Of a stretch of DNA of 64,000 bases, positions 22,297 through 34,200 are shown piece after piece. Numbering within the stretch: position 1 is the first letter of the stretch; each line of letters starts with the position of its first letter. The notes beneath the pieces were generated by a model. The model made no database searches and was not told where the DNA came from. It saw nothing but the letters and a program-made list of their open reading frames with translations. This DNA comes from Siderastrea siderea (lineage: Eukaryota > Cnidaria > Anthozoa > Scleractinia > Rhizangiidae), in the NCBI GenBank assembly GCA_964030785.1, contig OZ034972.1, positions 15,562,431 through 15,626,430 of the forward strand, read 5' to 3'. The position numbers and the translations under genes were made by a program.

Positions 22297-23722
22297 ATGA
22301 AGGGGCTTTCAGTTATAAGTGCATGGGGGAACGGGCTGGAAAGATTATGGGGGGGTTACGTTATTTTGGGAAGCTAAATAGGGGGTCATCACATATTACA
22401 GACAGCTTTATGGGGGGTTGTCTGAAACTTCAGAAATGGTGTTTTATTAACTTGGTGAGGAAGTTAATTAAAAGTATATACTCATTTATTTAGTCACGTC
22501 TCAAAAGCTAGCCATTATGCTTATCTGCAGTTTTAAATACTGATCATTCTGAGTCACCTGAGTTGTCAGAATGAGATGATGAGTCTTAGGAGTGCAGCTC
22601 ATCAATGTCAGTATATTAATCTGAATTGGTAGGGTCACTAGAATCATCAGTGTCACTTTACACAGGAGTTTGACTTAACACACGTTTGCCACTTTCATGA
22701 TGAGCAATTATGAGTTTGATTTTGTCCAACTTATTACGCTTAGTGATACAGATATTGTACGCCCTCAAGTATTTATCAAGCTCATAGACAGTTCATGTGC
22801 CTAACGTTCGTTCTCCAAGAAGTTTTTGCCAGTCAAAATCACCAAATTTCTTTTCCTTTTCCAGCTGAGTTTGTTTTGCCCTTTCTTTCTTACGTAAATT
22901 GGCAGGAACAGTGTTCTCATGGATATGCCTCACAGCAATGATCACATGGTCTTCTGCAACCAGTGTGCTTCTCAGCAAACGATTTAATGCTCTGGTCATC
23001 ATTTAGATTGAGCTTTCCATTTTGACCAGCTTGCTAATATTGACCCTGGGTTGAAAATCATCTGGTCTACGTGGCTTTCATCTGTCATCGTACACCTGGT
23101 GTCTGGAATATATCCAGATAATGGAGCTAACCTTCTCCGTAATAAGCAGGGTATGGCCGTGGAATACGCCCACATGAAGGGCCGCGGAAGGAATGAGCTT
23201 TACACCAGTCACAAAGTTCTCCTGTTTTGGTCTCGCCATCGCCTTTAAGAAACTCTCTGTAAAGTTCCCTACCTTCTGTATCGAGCTCATCAAAGGCGAT
23301 GATTTTAAAAACGTAGAAGTATCCAGAAGTCTCCTTCTTTGTTGCTAAGCTTTGCGTTTTGTAGAACCTCTAAATGTACTCCTTGGTCCAGAAAGAGCTT
23401 TTTAGTGGCTCAATAGTTGTCGATGCCTTCATATGTTCTCCCATACAGGGAGCACCATCTACTCTTCTAGCAACTTCACAGGACACGCTCCATGCATTTC
23501 TTTTGTCACATTTTTCTTCAATGTCATTATACTGTTTTAGTGTCAGATTGGTCCAAGGGAAGGGGGGTTGAGATACAAACTGGATGAAGTACAGGGGGGA
23601 TATGACATTTTTGCCTTCCAAGGAAGGGGGACTGGGTAATATTTGGAAGACACTCCAAGTGATTTTGCCGAACCTCCCCACCCCCCCCCCCCCCATGCAC
23701 TAATAAATGAAAACCCCCTAAT
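22297..23722. mobile_element. Decayed TIR element with minus-strand gene remnant
   Basis: The left end (AAGGGGCTTTCAGTTATAAG then TGCATGGGGG) and the reverse complement of the right end (TAGGGGGTTTTCATTTATTAG then TGCATGGGGG) are diverged inverted repeats followed by G-rich tracts. The superfamily is not determined. Confidence 0.55.
22540..23560 (-). pseudogene. Repeat-encoded protein remnant with SAP-like motif
   Basis: The minus strand reads, with stops and shifts, a region with QYNDIEEKCDKRNAWSVSCE near 23500, FDELDTEGRELYREFL then GELCDWCKAHSF near 23270, an FGDFDWQKLLGE segment near 22840, and ELDKYLRAYNICITKRNKLD near 22770. The last looks like a SAP-type DNA-binding helix pair. An acidic Ser/Asp-rich tail follows (SDTDDSSDPTNSD). 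I recall similar proteins as multi-copy families in corals. It is inactive here. Confidence 0.45.
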
Positions 23723-23771
23723 GCCCAAACAAGAACACTATTAGCAGGTGGGACACGAGAGAACAACAGGT

Positions 23772-23890
23772 GAACCCCGCCTTAGGATCACTCCGTTAAT
23801 ATGACCACCGCTTTACCACTCCCAACATTTTTGCGGCCCAAACGAAAAGTCGGTCATTTTACGTAGGGTCGTTTTATCGTGGTCTTACTG
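23772..23890 (+). repeat. Dispersed repeat, TIR-like, copy 1
   Basis: GAACCCCGCCTTAGGATCAC, then CCGTTAATATGACCACC. A second direct copy lies at 24628-24790. The repeated GACCACC motif and the GAACCYYG start resemble pogo/Tigger-type ends (weak inference). Confidence 0.4.
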
Positions 23891-24240
23891 TATACGCTTA
23901 TTTCTTGAAGATTAATCAACCTAATACTCTTATAATACTCCTCAGATGAACATGGAGAGGAGACGAGAGAATGTAAAAATTCCAACTGTCATCAGAAATA
24001 CGCAGACGTCAGCTTTTCGAAAGATTTTAATCTAAATTTCTTTAAAGACGCTTTATTACTTTCACCTGGGTCGTTGTCTCTTGACGAAGAGCCCATTCAA
24101 TGAGAGACACAAGTGCCAAAAGCCCAGCAAATAGACGGAAATTGTTTCTCCAGCACGAAACGTTCTCCAATGCTTCGTGAAGGGTGGAACCAAGAGTCAT
24201 CGTCCCTAATCCCCAGCCAGTTGTTACCAACCAAGAGCGA

Positions 24241-24342
24241 TAGGGTATACAGGGGTATACAGGGTATGCAATAGTATACAAGGGTATACAGGGTGTGCTA
24301 GAGTATACAGGGTATGCAAGGGTATACAGGGTGTATAAGGTA
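24241..24342. repeat. Minisatellite (GGGTATACAG)n
   Basis: About ten imperfect copies of a roughly 10-bp unit GGGTATACAG, with TATGCAA, TGTGCTA and TGTATAA variants. Confidence 0.8.
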
Positions 24343-24489
24343 TGTTTTTGTCATTACCTATCTTGAGACAATACATGGAGGGTTACCTGAGATACTGACC
24401 GACACCAGGACAGACAAACCTTACCGACAGCATTAAAGCGATGTGATCACCATTGCTTTAAACAGTACATTTGCGGTGAAACGAACGTT

Positions 24490-24545
24490 CACAGCGGTCA
24501 AACCCATATAGCTTATATATGGGAGTACCCCTCCCCCCCACCCCG
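24490..24545 (-). repeat. Fragment of GGGGTACTCCC element
   Basis: In reverse complement it reads GGGGTACTCCCATATATAAG then CTATATGGG, matching the end of the short element at 50111-50532. Confidence 0.5.
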
Positions 24546-24627
24546 GAGCCGTTAGCTCCTATTAACCCACTCCACCCATCCTAACAAGGCACAAGCTCTG
24601 GTTCGCGTAATAAGCTTCCCAAAAACT

Positions 24628-24790
24628 ACTGTGGAACCCTGTCTTTGAGCACCCCGTTCATATGACCACCCTGTTATTACTACGACTATTCTTGCCCCAA
24701 ATAAACGCTCATGCAGTCGTTTTCTCATCTGTAAATGTCGTTCGACCATCCTGTCTTAATAAAACCGCGTTTGTTTGGCTCATGGATGTT
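24628..24790 (+). repeat. Dispersed repeat, TIR-like, copy 2
   Basis: GAACCCTGTCTTTGAGCACC, then CCGTTCATATGACCACCC. It is related to 23772-23890 in the same orientation. Confidence 0.4.
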
Positions 24791-25281
24791 CGTTTTAACG
24801 GGTGTTGACATTTCACTGAAGTTTGTTCACAGACGAGTTGTTTTTCAACGTAGAAGTTCGCGTGTGCAAGTGGACCAAGGTACGTGAGCGCGAAACGCGA
24901 AAACAAACGTGGAGGGTGAGATAAATATTATTTTGTTTTTCTCACGTTCATTTGCTCGCTTCGCGAAGGCACTTGCTCAAATATCTTATTAAAAAAATTA
25001 AACGGATGTGAACAGACTACCTAAAAACACGAGTACGGTTCCAGCAAACCTCCAACAAACCTCCAAGTATAGCGGAAATACAGTGTGGTAAATATAACTG
25101 TTCCCAGGCTCCTCGCCGTTACTGAATACCTAATTTCAGGCGGCAGCCTTGCATGAAATACCCGTCCGTATCTCAAGCCACCGGTGGTAAAGTAGACCGA
25201 ATAAGATGTGCAGAGTGTGAATTGTTTGCTGGTTCACTTTATGAGAAGTTGTAGAGATCAGAAGCTATAATATTTGCTACC

Positions 25282-28200
25282 ATGTTTGTGCTAGCAGCGG
25301 CTGGTAAGTGTTGTTGAATTGAATATGCCTTGTTCTGTCGGTCACAGCTCTTGATCTTCACCGCTAGAGTCGAGCCTAGAGATTCCAAGAATGTATCTTT
25401 TTTGTTAAAACATTATTAGCTCTGCAGTTTATAGCTGCATTAATTCCTTAACTTCAAATAACTTTTAGATCGAGCCTGTTCCAACCTGGCATTTTCGGTC
25501 AAACAACACACCGTGTGTCTGTTCCAGAAAAATTATTCTGAGTCTGTCAGTTGTAATCGCCAATCTTGTCGACGAAAAGTTTAATAACGATCGATGACTT
25601 GAAATACAGCCCTGTTTCTCTTCTCCTTATTCCAGTTTATATCGAATAATTCATTTGAAATCGTTTAACTTTCTCGCATGAAAGCCATATGGCAAATTTC
25701 AAGTTAGCGTGACGAGGATGAAACTGACAACCGCCTATGTCGGTTGTAAATGAATGTATTCAGAACCGCTTGTCACAAGGTTCGTAAACGAGCACGTTCG
25801 CTGTGTTTTGAATTTTGATCGTCCGTTTAAGTGAGATAACGAATTTGGTGTTTTATCTGTTTGTTTCGTGCTCGGCAAACTTGAAAAGACCAATCAAAGA
25901 CATCAAAGATTCTAGTGTTTTTAAAATATTTTCATCTCAGTGTCTGTAATTTGCATTCCTACAAAATGCAGTAAATTGATAGCTGGTGCGTGACTAAGTC
26001 TTCGTCAATCGTCTTCTGCTTGCCAAACGGCAAAAAAATGATTATATCAAATAAGCACTTTTCGGCAAAAGGCAAAAAAACTGGTCACATGAAATAAAAG
26101 GCAAAGAAATTGGTTGTATGAAATAACTGCTTTGAATATGGCAAATAGGAGAGAAATTGATTATTTCAAATAACCGGCCACTTTTTTATCTGTTCCCAGA
26201 ATTGTTACATCATAAAAACATCTTAAACAATGAGAAAAGGGCCCAATAAATTTACAAACGGTGTCCCATACTTGCTTGTTTCAGTAATATTTTTACTTTT
26301 GTTCTTCAGTTTTATTGTTATCTGCTGTTACTGGGGTGGCCTCGGGAGGTAAGTACTTGTAGTTGATATTTGTTTGATCATAAAAAAAACTTGGAAACAA
26401 TCTGGAAATGTTTTTTTTTATATTTAAAAACTGCTGTATCAAAAGGGATAAACAACCACTCCTATCTTGGAGAGAGAAAACACAAGACAAGAAAAAAAAA
26501 CTTAATTTAGTCTATGTGGCCTATTTAGCAACAAAGGTGGTATCCAGAGAGGCCATGTAGCCATGCATAAAATAAAGATAGAGTAAAAGGTAAAATTTGA
26601 AATTTAAAAACTGAAAGGCTAACTAATTGTGAGGCTAATTGAGAGGCTTTTCTAATTAACCTTGGAAAAGGCTATAAATATTTAAAACGGCTAATAAGAA
26701 GGACTATGCAAGTTATCTAAACTAAACTAATCTTTCGACTAAAAATACTAATCTAAACATAACAATACTACCTAAACCTGGTTTCCATGAATGCAACCCA
26801 CACCAAGAACGTCGCTATTATGCAGTTCACTTGTTTAGCTACGGTTGCGCTGTGATATCTACCGGTAGTTGCCGCTGTGCGATATTAAATTCAAAATGTA
26901 TAACAGGTCATCTTTTCCCTTCACCCTAGTTTGTGTTGGTTCAAATACACTCCTCACAGAGTCCAAAGGTCGGCTAGCTAGCCCTGCTCAAGGTGGATCC
27001 GGCGTATGCGCTTGGCAAATCAGTGTTCCTAAGGATCTTCGCATAATTTTCTATTTTCAATCATACAACATCGACAGTTCCATTAACAGTTACCGCTCTG
27101 TACCAGAATGCAGTGACCAAGATACTCGCATAGAACTGAAAGATAGTCCAACAGACCCGCCCTGGAGGACCTACTGTGAAAGGAATATGCCAGAACCAAT
27201 CGCCACCGACAAAAGCGTACTATTCGTGCAATTCAAATTACCAAAAAGCGATTCTAAAAGTTGGTTTACTGCTGAATACATAACGTTTCCATTTGAACAC
27301 GGTGAGTATGGGTATAGGCCCTACGTAATGTGAATAGTGTTTATTTTTGTCAAATACAGGTGGTGGAAATGCATAGTTAGTGAACACTTTGCAAAAACAA
27401 AAACAGGGAAAGTGCATTTTCGAAAGAAAGTATTTTTTCAACTTCAACTTCAACTTTTCAAAGGCTATTACTTACCTTAGGGGTGAATGCTTGTTTTACA
27501 AATTAATGGAAAATAATAATGATAATTACAAAATAAATTTCAATTAATTTCATAACAACGGAAACAAACCTCTTGAGTTGAAAAGAACTCAAGGTCTGAG
27601 GCCATGGCCTTCGTGTTAATACTTGGAGTAAACCAGTCGTTTGCACGAAAAGCGTATACTCAACAAACTATCTGATTTAGCAATGGATTAGCCTGCGTAG
27701 CAGGTGTAAACGGGGAAGGGGAGCAAGAACGCGGGAGAAAATGGGAGACTGGGGCTAGGGACGAGGGAACGCCTGCTATAAAGACCCCCATGTTTTTCAT
27801 TTCTGCGGCCGCCAGCGCAAAATTCTGATTGGTTAATTTTTGACAATAAGTCCCACGGGAATGACGTAATTTGACGAGGACGTGCTGTTAGAAGAATTGA
27901 ACTTTGGTGGCCAGGTAGCGAAAGCGGTTTTACCAACGGGATACGGTCCTAGGAAGAAGAGATTTTGTCATTGTCAGAGAAGGTTTCAAAAAAGCATTGC
28001 ACCGTTTCACGCGTGAATTTCAGGACAGTGTAAATATCCCGTTATCGGAATGAAGACTCGCCATTTGAGAACTACATATCGGAAGAGGAAGCCCTAAGAA
28101 ACGCTCCACACCTTAAACAGTGGAATTCAGAGAACTAAAAGCGAAGAAATTTAATATTCTTTGAGAACAGACCGTTGTTTTAAAGAGAAATCTGCCGTTT

Positions 28201-31200
28201 TAAGACATCACTCAAGCTGTTGACTTTGTAGGGAATCCATGGTAAAGTAAATTACATATTTGATTGTAAATTTGTATTGAAATATTTATTTTAATTATTC
28301 GATTCTTCATATTATGGCTTTCGCGTAACTTTTGAAAAACGTGTAGTTCGGTCAATAAATGCCGTTCAAGATGTATCGCGGTTCTTCGCTTGCGTGTGTT
28401 TTCCTTATCCTTATTTGAACGCGTTTGGTTTTCAGAAGCAAAGATGGGTTTATCTTAATAAATCTTTTTATGTTGAAAAGCTTCGTGTCTCTTAATTCGA
28501 AAATAAGCGCAATTATTGAGTGTTGTTCAATATAAGTGGCCCTTTGATTCGAAAAAATTCTCACCCTAACTTTATTTTTAGAGATCGTGTTTAAAAGTAC
28601 ACACGAGTGGCCACGAGTGACTACGAGTGACTACGAGTAAGAATGCATCAAAATATTTTGCTGATGTCATGATGACGTCATCATTACGTCATTTTATCAA
28701 ATAATCACTATTTCACGGCAAACTGACCGTTTCTTGAGACCTTAACCCTATTCTGCCTGGGGGAAGGGGGGGGGGGCACATTGTGCCCGCGCTGACTTTA
28801 ACGAATTATAACTCTTAAACGGCTAGACGAATAATCACAAAATCTCGTGACTTTTCCTAAAATTTATCAGTGAAAATTTTCCTTTGTCAACGACGTGTCT
28901 ATGATGATTGACGTTTCCATAGCAGGCGTCTACTCAGAAGTGTATTTTGACTATTTTCTGTCTTTTTTCCGTCTTTTTTCAGTTTTTTCCCCTCGTTTGT
29001 GAGAAGAACATATTTTTTTACTTTTGTGTGCTTGCTTTGACTAAGTATTAGTCAGGTCTCTTAGCTTCAGGATCGTTACAGAGTTGACAAAAGCATCAAA
29101 CTTTGCATAGTAATAGCTTACGGCAGTACTATAAATATTAGAGGGGGTGCCCGACGCAGATATGCTTATGAAGGGAGATAACGAGGATTAAACTTGCGAA
29201 AATTTCCCTTTGCTGGGTGTCCTGTGCTGTCCTGTGGTGCTACTTTTAAAAAGTGCTATTTAATACCTTTAATCACTCAGATTGCCGTTGTCATATTGTA
29301 AATAACAGTTTCAGTCTTATATCTTTCAATTCTACCCATAAACACCTTATAAACCGATCAAATAAGCTTTTTTCTGACCCTGCTAAAAAACACTGGTACC
29401 CATTCCCACTCTTCCATGAGTCAATTCCAAGATGGCGGCGCCCAGGCGTATCTGCACAACCTGTAAGTATTTAGCCTTTGAAATGCTATTCTATCAGCTT
29501 TAAAATATATTTTTACCTCGAATAAGCTTCAGTTTGTAGTTTTAAATATATTTTAAGTCTGTCACTATTTGTTTTGTCTTCCTAATAAACCGAAAATGAG
29601 ATCGTATTGCTCAAACGATTCACACTCAAATTTTCGAAATGCTGTACTTTTAAAAAAGCTGTTCTATCGTTTTTTAAAATATATTTTTGTACAAAAACCC
29701 TTGCATTTTACAGTTCAAGATTATATTTAAATGTATTTCTATTAAATCTGTCTTCCTCAACCAAAAAATACTTATCGTATGGCTTATGGTTTCACTAAAA
29801 ATTTTAGAAACTATGGCATTATCTTGGAATCAATGTGTCATCTGCCAAAAACATACTACAGAAGAGTTAAGATGCCCACTTAGAGCAAGTGGAGATAGGG
29901 CAGATCCTAAGGCTGTCTATAGCTTGTTTCTAAAGAATGCTGTTGAGTTTAATGCGGTGGATGCTCTACCAGTCCCTCTTTCCCTACCGCTTGACACAGA
30001 TGCAGAGGTTTTGGTTGAGAAAGGGGCTTCATGGCACAAGTCATGTCATCTACAGTTCAGTTCGTCAAAGCTTAAAAAGGCAAAAGAGAGAATTGCACGT
30101 AAAAGAAAAATGGAACAAGCCGAACAAGATGACGAGGAAGTCCAAGCTCAGAAAACACGAAGGTTGTCCTCACGGCACAATAAAGAAGACTGTATATTAT
30201 GTGGAAAGGGTGGCCAACTTCACGAAGTCTCTACATACGCCACTGACAAGAAGCTCCGCCAAATGATCACAGAACTTCAGGACAGTACGCTTTTACCTAA
30301 AGTTTCTGGGGTTGAGCTTATGGCAGCTGACGCAAAATACCATCTCAAATGCATGACAGATCTGCGAAATCGCTACAGACGTCACACATCAAGTAAACGA
30401 CAAGAGTCATGTGAAAAAGATGAAGAGAAAGTTAAGGAGTCTCAGGCCTTCATTGAGTTGCTTGAATATATAGAGACTTCTGTTGAAAACGGCAAGTTGA
30501 TGTTTCTGCTTTCTGAGCTACATTCGTTATATGTACGTCGGCTTGAAACTTTGGGCGTTCACAAAAGTGTTAATAAAACTAGACTCAAAACATCGTTATT
30601 GGAAAACTTTCCAGAAGCTCAAGAGCAAAATGACGGCAAAAATGTTGTCATAATATTCACGAAGGCGATTCAGGGCATGGTCAAAGAGGCATTGCAGCAA
30701 AGAGACTTCTCAGAGGATGCTGTGATTTTAGCTAAGGCCTCAGCAATTGTGCGCAGAGACATGTTTAGTCACGAGGGATTTAAATTTTCTGGAAGTTTTA
30801 CGAAAAACTGTCAAGAAAGGTCAGTTCCTGCTAGCCTAAAATCACTGGTATCAATGATATTAACTGGTGTAAACATCGAGAACACTGAAGTTCAAGAATC
30901 ACAAGCATGTTTAACAGTGTGTCAGACAATCTTCTTCAATGCCAAAGAACGATCAACCACAAAGTCGAAAACTGGTCAGACACGGCATACCAAAGCTCGA
31001 GAGCCCCCTCTTCCGTTGTACATTGGGTTCAATGTGCACGCATTGACAAGGAGTAAGACGCTCATAGCAAAGCTGTATCAAATGGGGATCTCCGTGTCTT
31101 ACCAAAGGATCGTTGAGTTAGAAGACATGCTTGCTACCTCAGTTAGTGAGCGCTTTGAAATGGATGGTTGTGTGGCACCTGCCTGCTTGAAAAAGGGAAT

Positions 31201-34200
31201 TTTTACTATCGGAGCACTCGATAACATAGACCACAACCAAACATCTACGACGGCAGCCTCTTCGTTCCATGGCACTGGTATAAGTGTGTTCCAGTTACCG
31301 ACGGAGAATAATCCTGGCGAGGAAAGGCCCCCAGTGACTCTACCTCCACAGGGAACAAGATATGCACTCCCAGAGGCATATGCTACAGTTCACCCTGTAG
31401 AGCTAGACACTAGTAAAGCAGTCGTCCCGATGTGTGAAATGAAGGAATCAGCAAGTTGTATGGCTGTAGAGAAACAAAGGGAAGAACGGTGGGTGGAGCA
31501 CTCTCTAAGAAAGTTAGACGAAGGATCAGTTTCTTCTGGTGATACAGTGACTTGGGCGGCATATCACGCCTCGACCCACACGGAAGAGGATCCACCTGCC
31601 TTAACTGCGCTACTTCCGCTGTTCTACGAAAAGGCAGCAACACCAGCGATGGTTAAGCATGGTATGGACGTCTTGAGGCAAGCTGTAACCTTCCTTAACC
31701 CCAATCAGGTTCCTATCATCACCGTTGACCAGCCTCTTTTTGCTTTAGCGAAGATGGTTCAGTGGAAGTGGCCCATCTCCCATGGAGAGCAAGCATATGT
31801 CGTCATGCTAGGCGGCCTGCATATCGAAATGGCACTTTGGAGTTTGCTTGGCGATTTGCTGGATGGTTCTGGCTGGACTACCGCTCTGAGTGAAGCTGAA
31901 GTGGCCACCTCTGGTGTGGCAGATTCCTTCCTGAAAGCGACGCATTTGACAAGAACAAGGTAAGGGAAGTGCAAGTAAACGTAATTTTCAAAACTCACTC
32001 TTTTGGGTGGCCATAAAAATGATTGGAAAAGCTTTTTCAAGTGAAACTGACAAAGTCTCGTTAGGCTTTCATTTTAATTCCAGATGCGGAATTTGCTATT
32101 TCTACTGAGTAACATTAATATTGAAGTAAACCTATAATTAGAGTGAACATTGCATAAAACCGCTTTAATAATTTATGATCAAAGCCAACTGAGAAAAGCA
32201 ATGTGAATTTTTTAGGCACGCCCATCAAGTCACCGCTCTGGCTCTTCATAAACTAAAGAGAGAAGCATTTTCCCAGTGCTCAGATGCGACATCGATGTCT
32301 ACTTGGCAGGAAGTGAGGAATCAGAGAAGTCCGACGTTTCTCTTCTGGAATTCCATCATAGAGTATGAGGCACTAGTGTTACTCGTGATACGTGCACACC
32401 GACAGCGTAACTTCACCTTGTACGTGGAAGCCCTGGAAGAGCTCATACCTTTATTATTTGCTCTTGACCACGTGAACTATGCACGATGGACCCCAATCCA
32501 TGTTCGTGACATGAAGTCTCTTCCAGAAAGCATCGCACGGGAGTTCCAGAGGGAAGGCCACTGGGTTCTGTCTAAGACAGGCAATAGGTTCTCCGCTATC
32601 CCTTTTGATCAGGCCCATGAGCAAGAGAACAAGGTCATCAAAAGTGCAGGTGGCGCAGTTGGCTTAACAGAGAACCCTGTAGCATTTAGGTGACTATTTA
32701 TATGAACTACACAAAACTGTATACTTACTACTGCTTATTCAAAGATGAACAAAGTGAATTTGCTTTATATTTAAGAAAATTTAACTCGAACCTTCGATGG
32801 TAATAGATGGAAAAGTTAGAGTTAGTGGGTGGTTCAAGTTATTGATGGTTCAATTCATCAGAGGCTGTTTGTTACAGAAGAAGATGGGAATACTAAATTT
32901 AGTTTTATTTTATTTGTTTTTAGACGATGGATGCTTTCAGGCCCTGAGACAACGAGAATGTTGCATCAATTCGAAGAGCAATATCTACTGGAGAGTGAGG
33001 AGTCTAGTGACCGTCTAAATCATGAGATGGGACTGAGTGCACAAAAGACGTTTAAGCAGCAGGTGAACAACTTGGTAGACGTGATAAGGAAGATGGGGAA
33101 CCCTTTCCTAGATGACTTCCAGGAGCTTGTTACTCTAGATAGCAGAGATTGTATGGATGACGCTGTAGCCCAGTCCGTTGTTAACCTTGAGCAGCTCGGA
33201 AAGACACAGTACCAGGACTATGTGAAGGCAGTTATTAAAGACAGAACGATCGCAATAAGCAGTCCCATCAAGAAAAACAAGATCCTCCTTTACAGCAAAC
33301 AACCCCTGCGCACCAAATCAAAGCAGTCGAAGACAATCAAGGCATTGCAGAACAACGTCGCCCTTTTTGCTCAACTGTATATCGCAATGCAGAGCCGCGA
33401 TGCTGACCTTGGGGAATTCTTTTGTCATGAAGTTCAGTCATTCCCTCCGTCATTGTCCGAATTTGGAAATCTTCGTCTCCCAAGCAACAAGTCCGAGCTT
33501 CTGAAGTGCATCGCCCAGCCGCGACAATCTGAGCCTCCAACGCAATTCGACTGCAAGATCTTTGACGGTGCTGTCATTGTCCATTGTCTTCCTGTGACTG
33601 GGGTGATCACATTTGATGACTACGCAGAGAATGTCTTCATTCCTCATATCTGCATTCAGAGTAGTAGAAGAGTTGACGTTGTCTGGGATACCTATGTACG
33701 TGATAGTTTGAAAGAATCGACACGCGAAAAGAGAGGAAAGGGCATACGCCGTAAAGTTGCTGGTGGCACCAAGCTCCCACCGAATTGGATGCAGTTCCTT
33801 CGTGATTCAGTTAACAAGGAAGGACTGTTTGCGTTTCTGACGAACAAGGTTGCTGAATACAACTGGCCGGAGAACAAGACGGTCTACATAACATCAGGTT
33901 TTACCTTGTAACATCTTTGTCATTTCATTTGCTATATAGGAAGTAAAACACCATTGGTATTTAAAATGATTTTCTAACAGGCACGCATATCTATATCTTT
34001 AATTTTAGGGACTTCTGTGATCTCCATTGGCTCAGACAGATCCTTTCCTGAATGCAATCACGAGGAGGCAGACACAAGGATCGTCATCCATGTTCTCCAT
34101 GCCATTCAAGCTGAACAGACCAAATCAGTACTCGTTAGGACCGTTGACACGGATGTCATCGTTATCTTGATAGGAAAGTTCAACAAGCTCAGAGCAATTC

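Noticed and set aside
29432..29462. ATGGCGGCGCCC exon as the coding start of the transposon gene
   Set aside because: Joining it to the acceptor ending at 29807 or 29713 gives an early stop or a phase clash, so it is at most a non-coding or alternative exon. The Met at 29813 precedes the first Cys pair.
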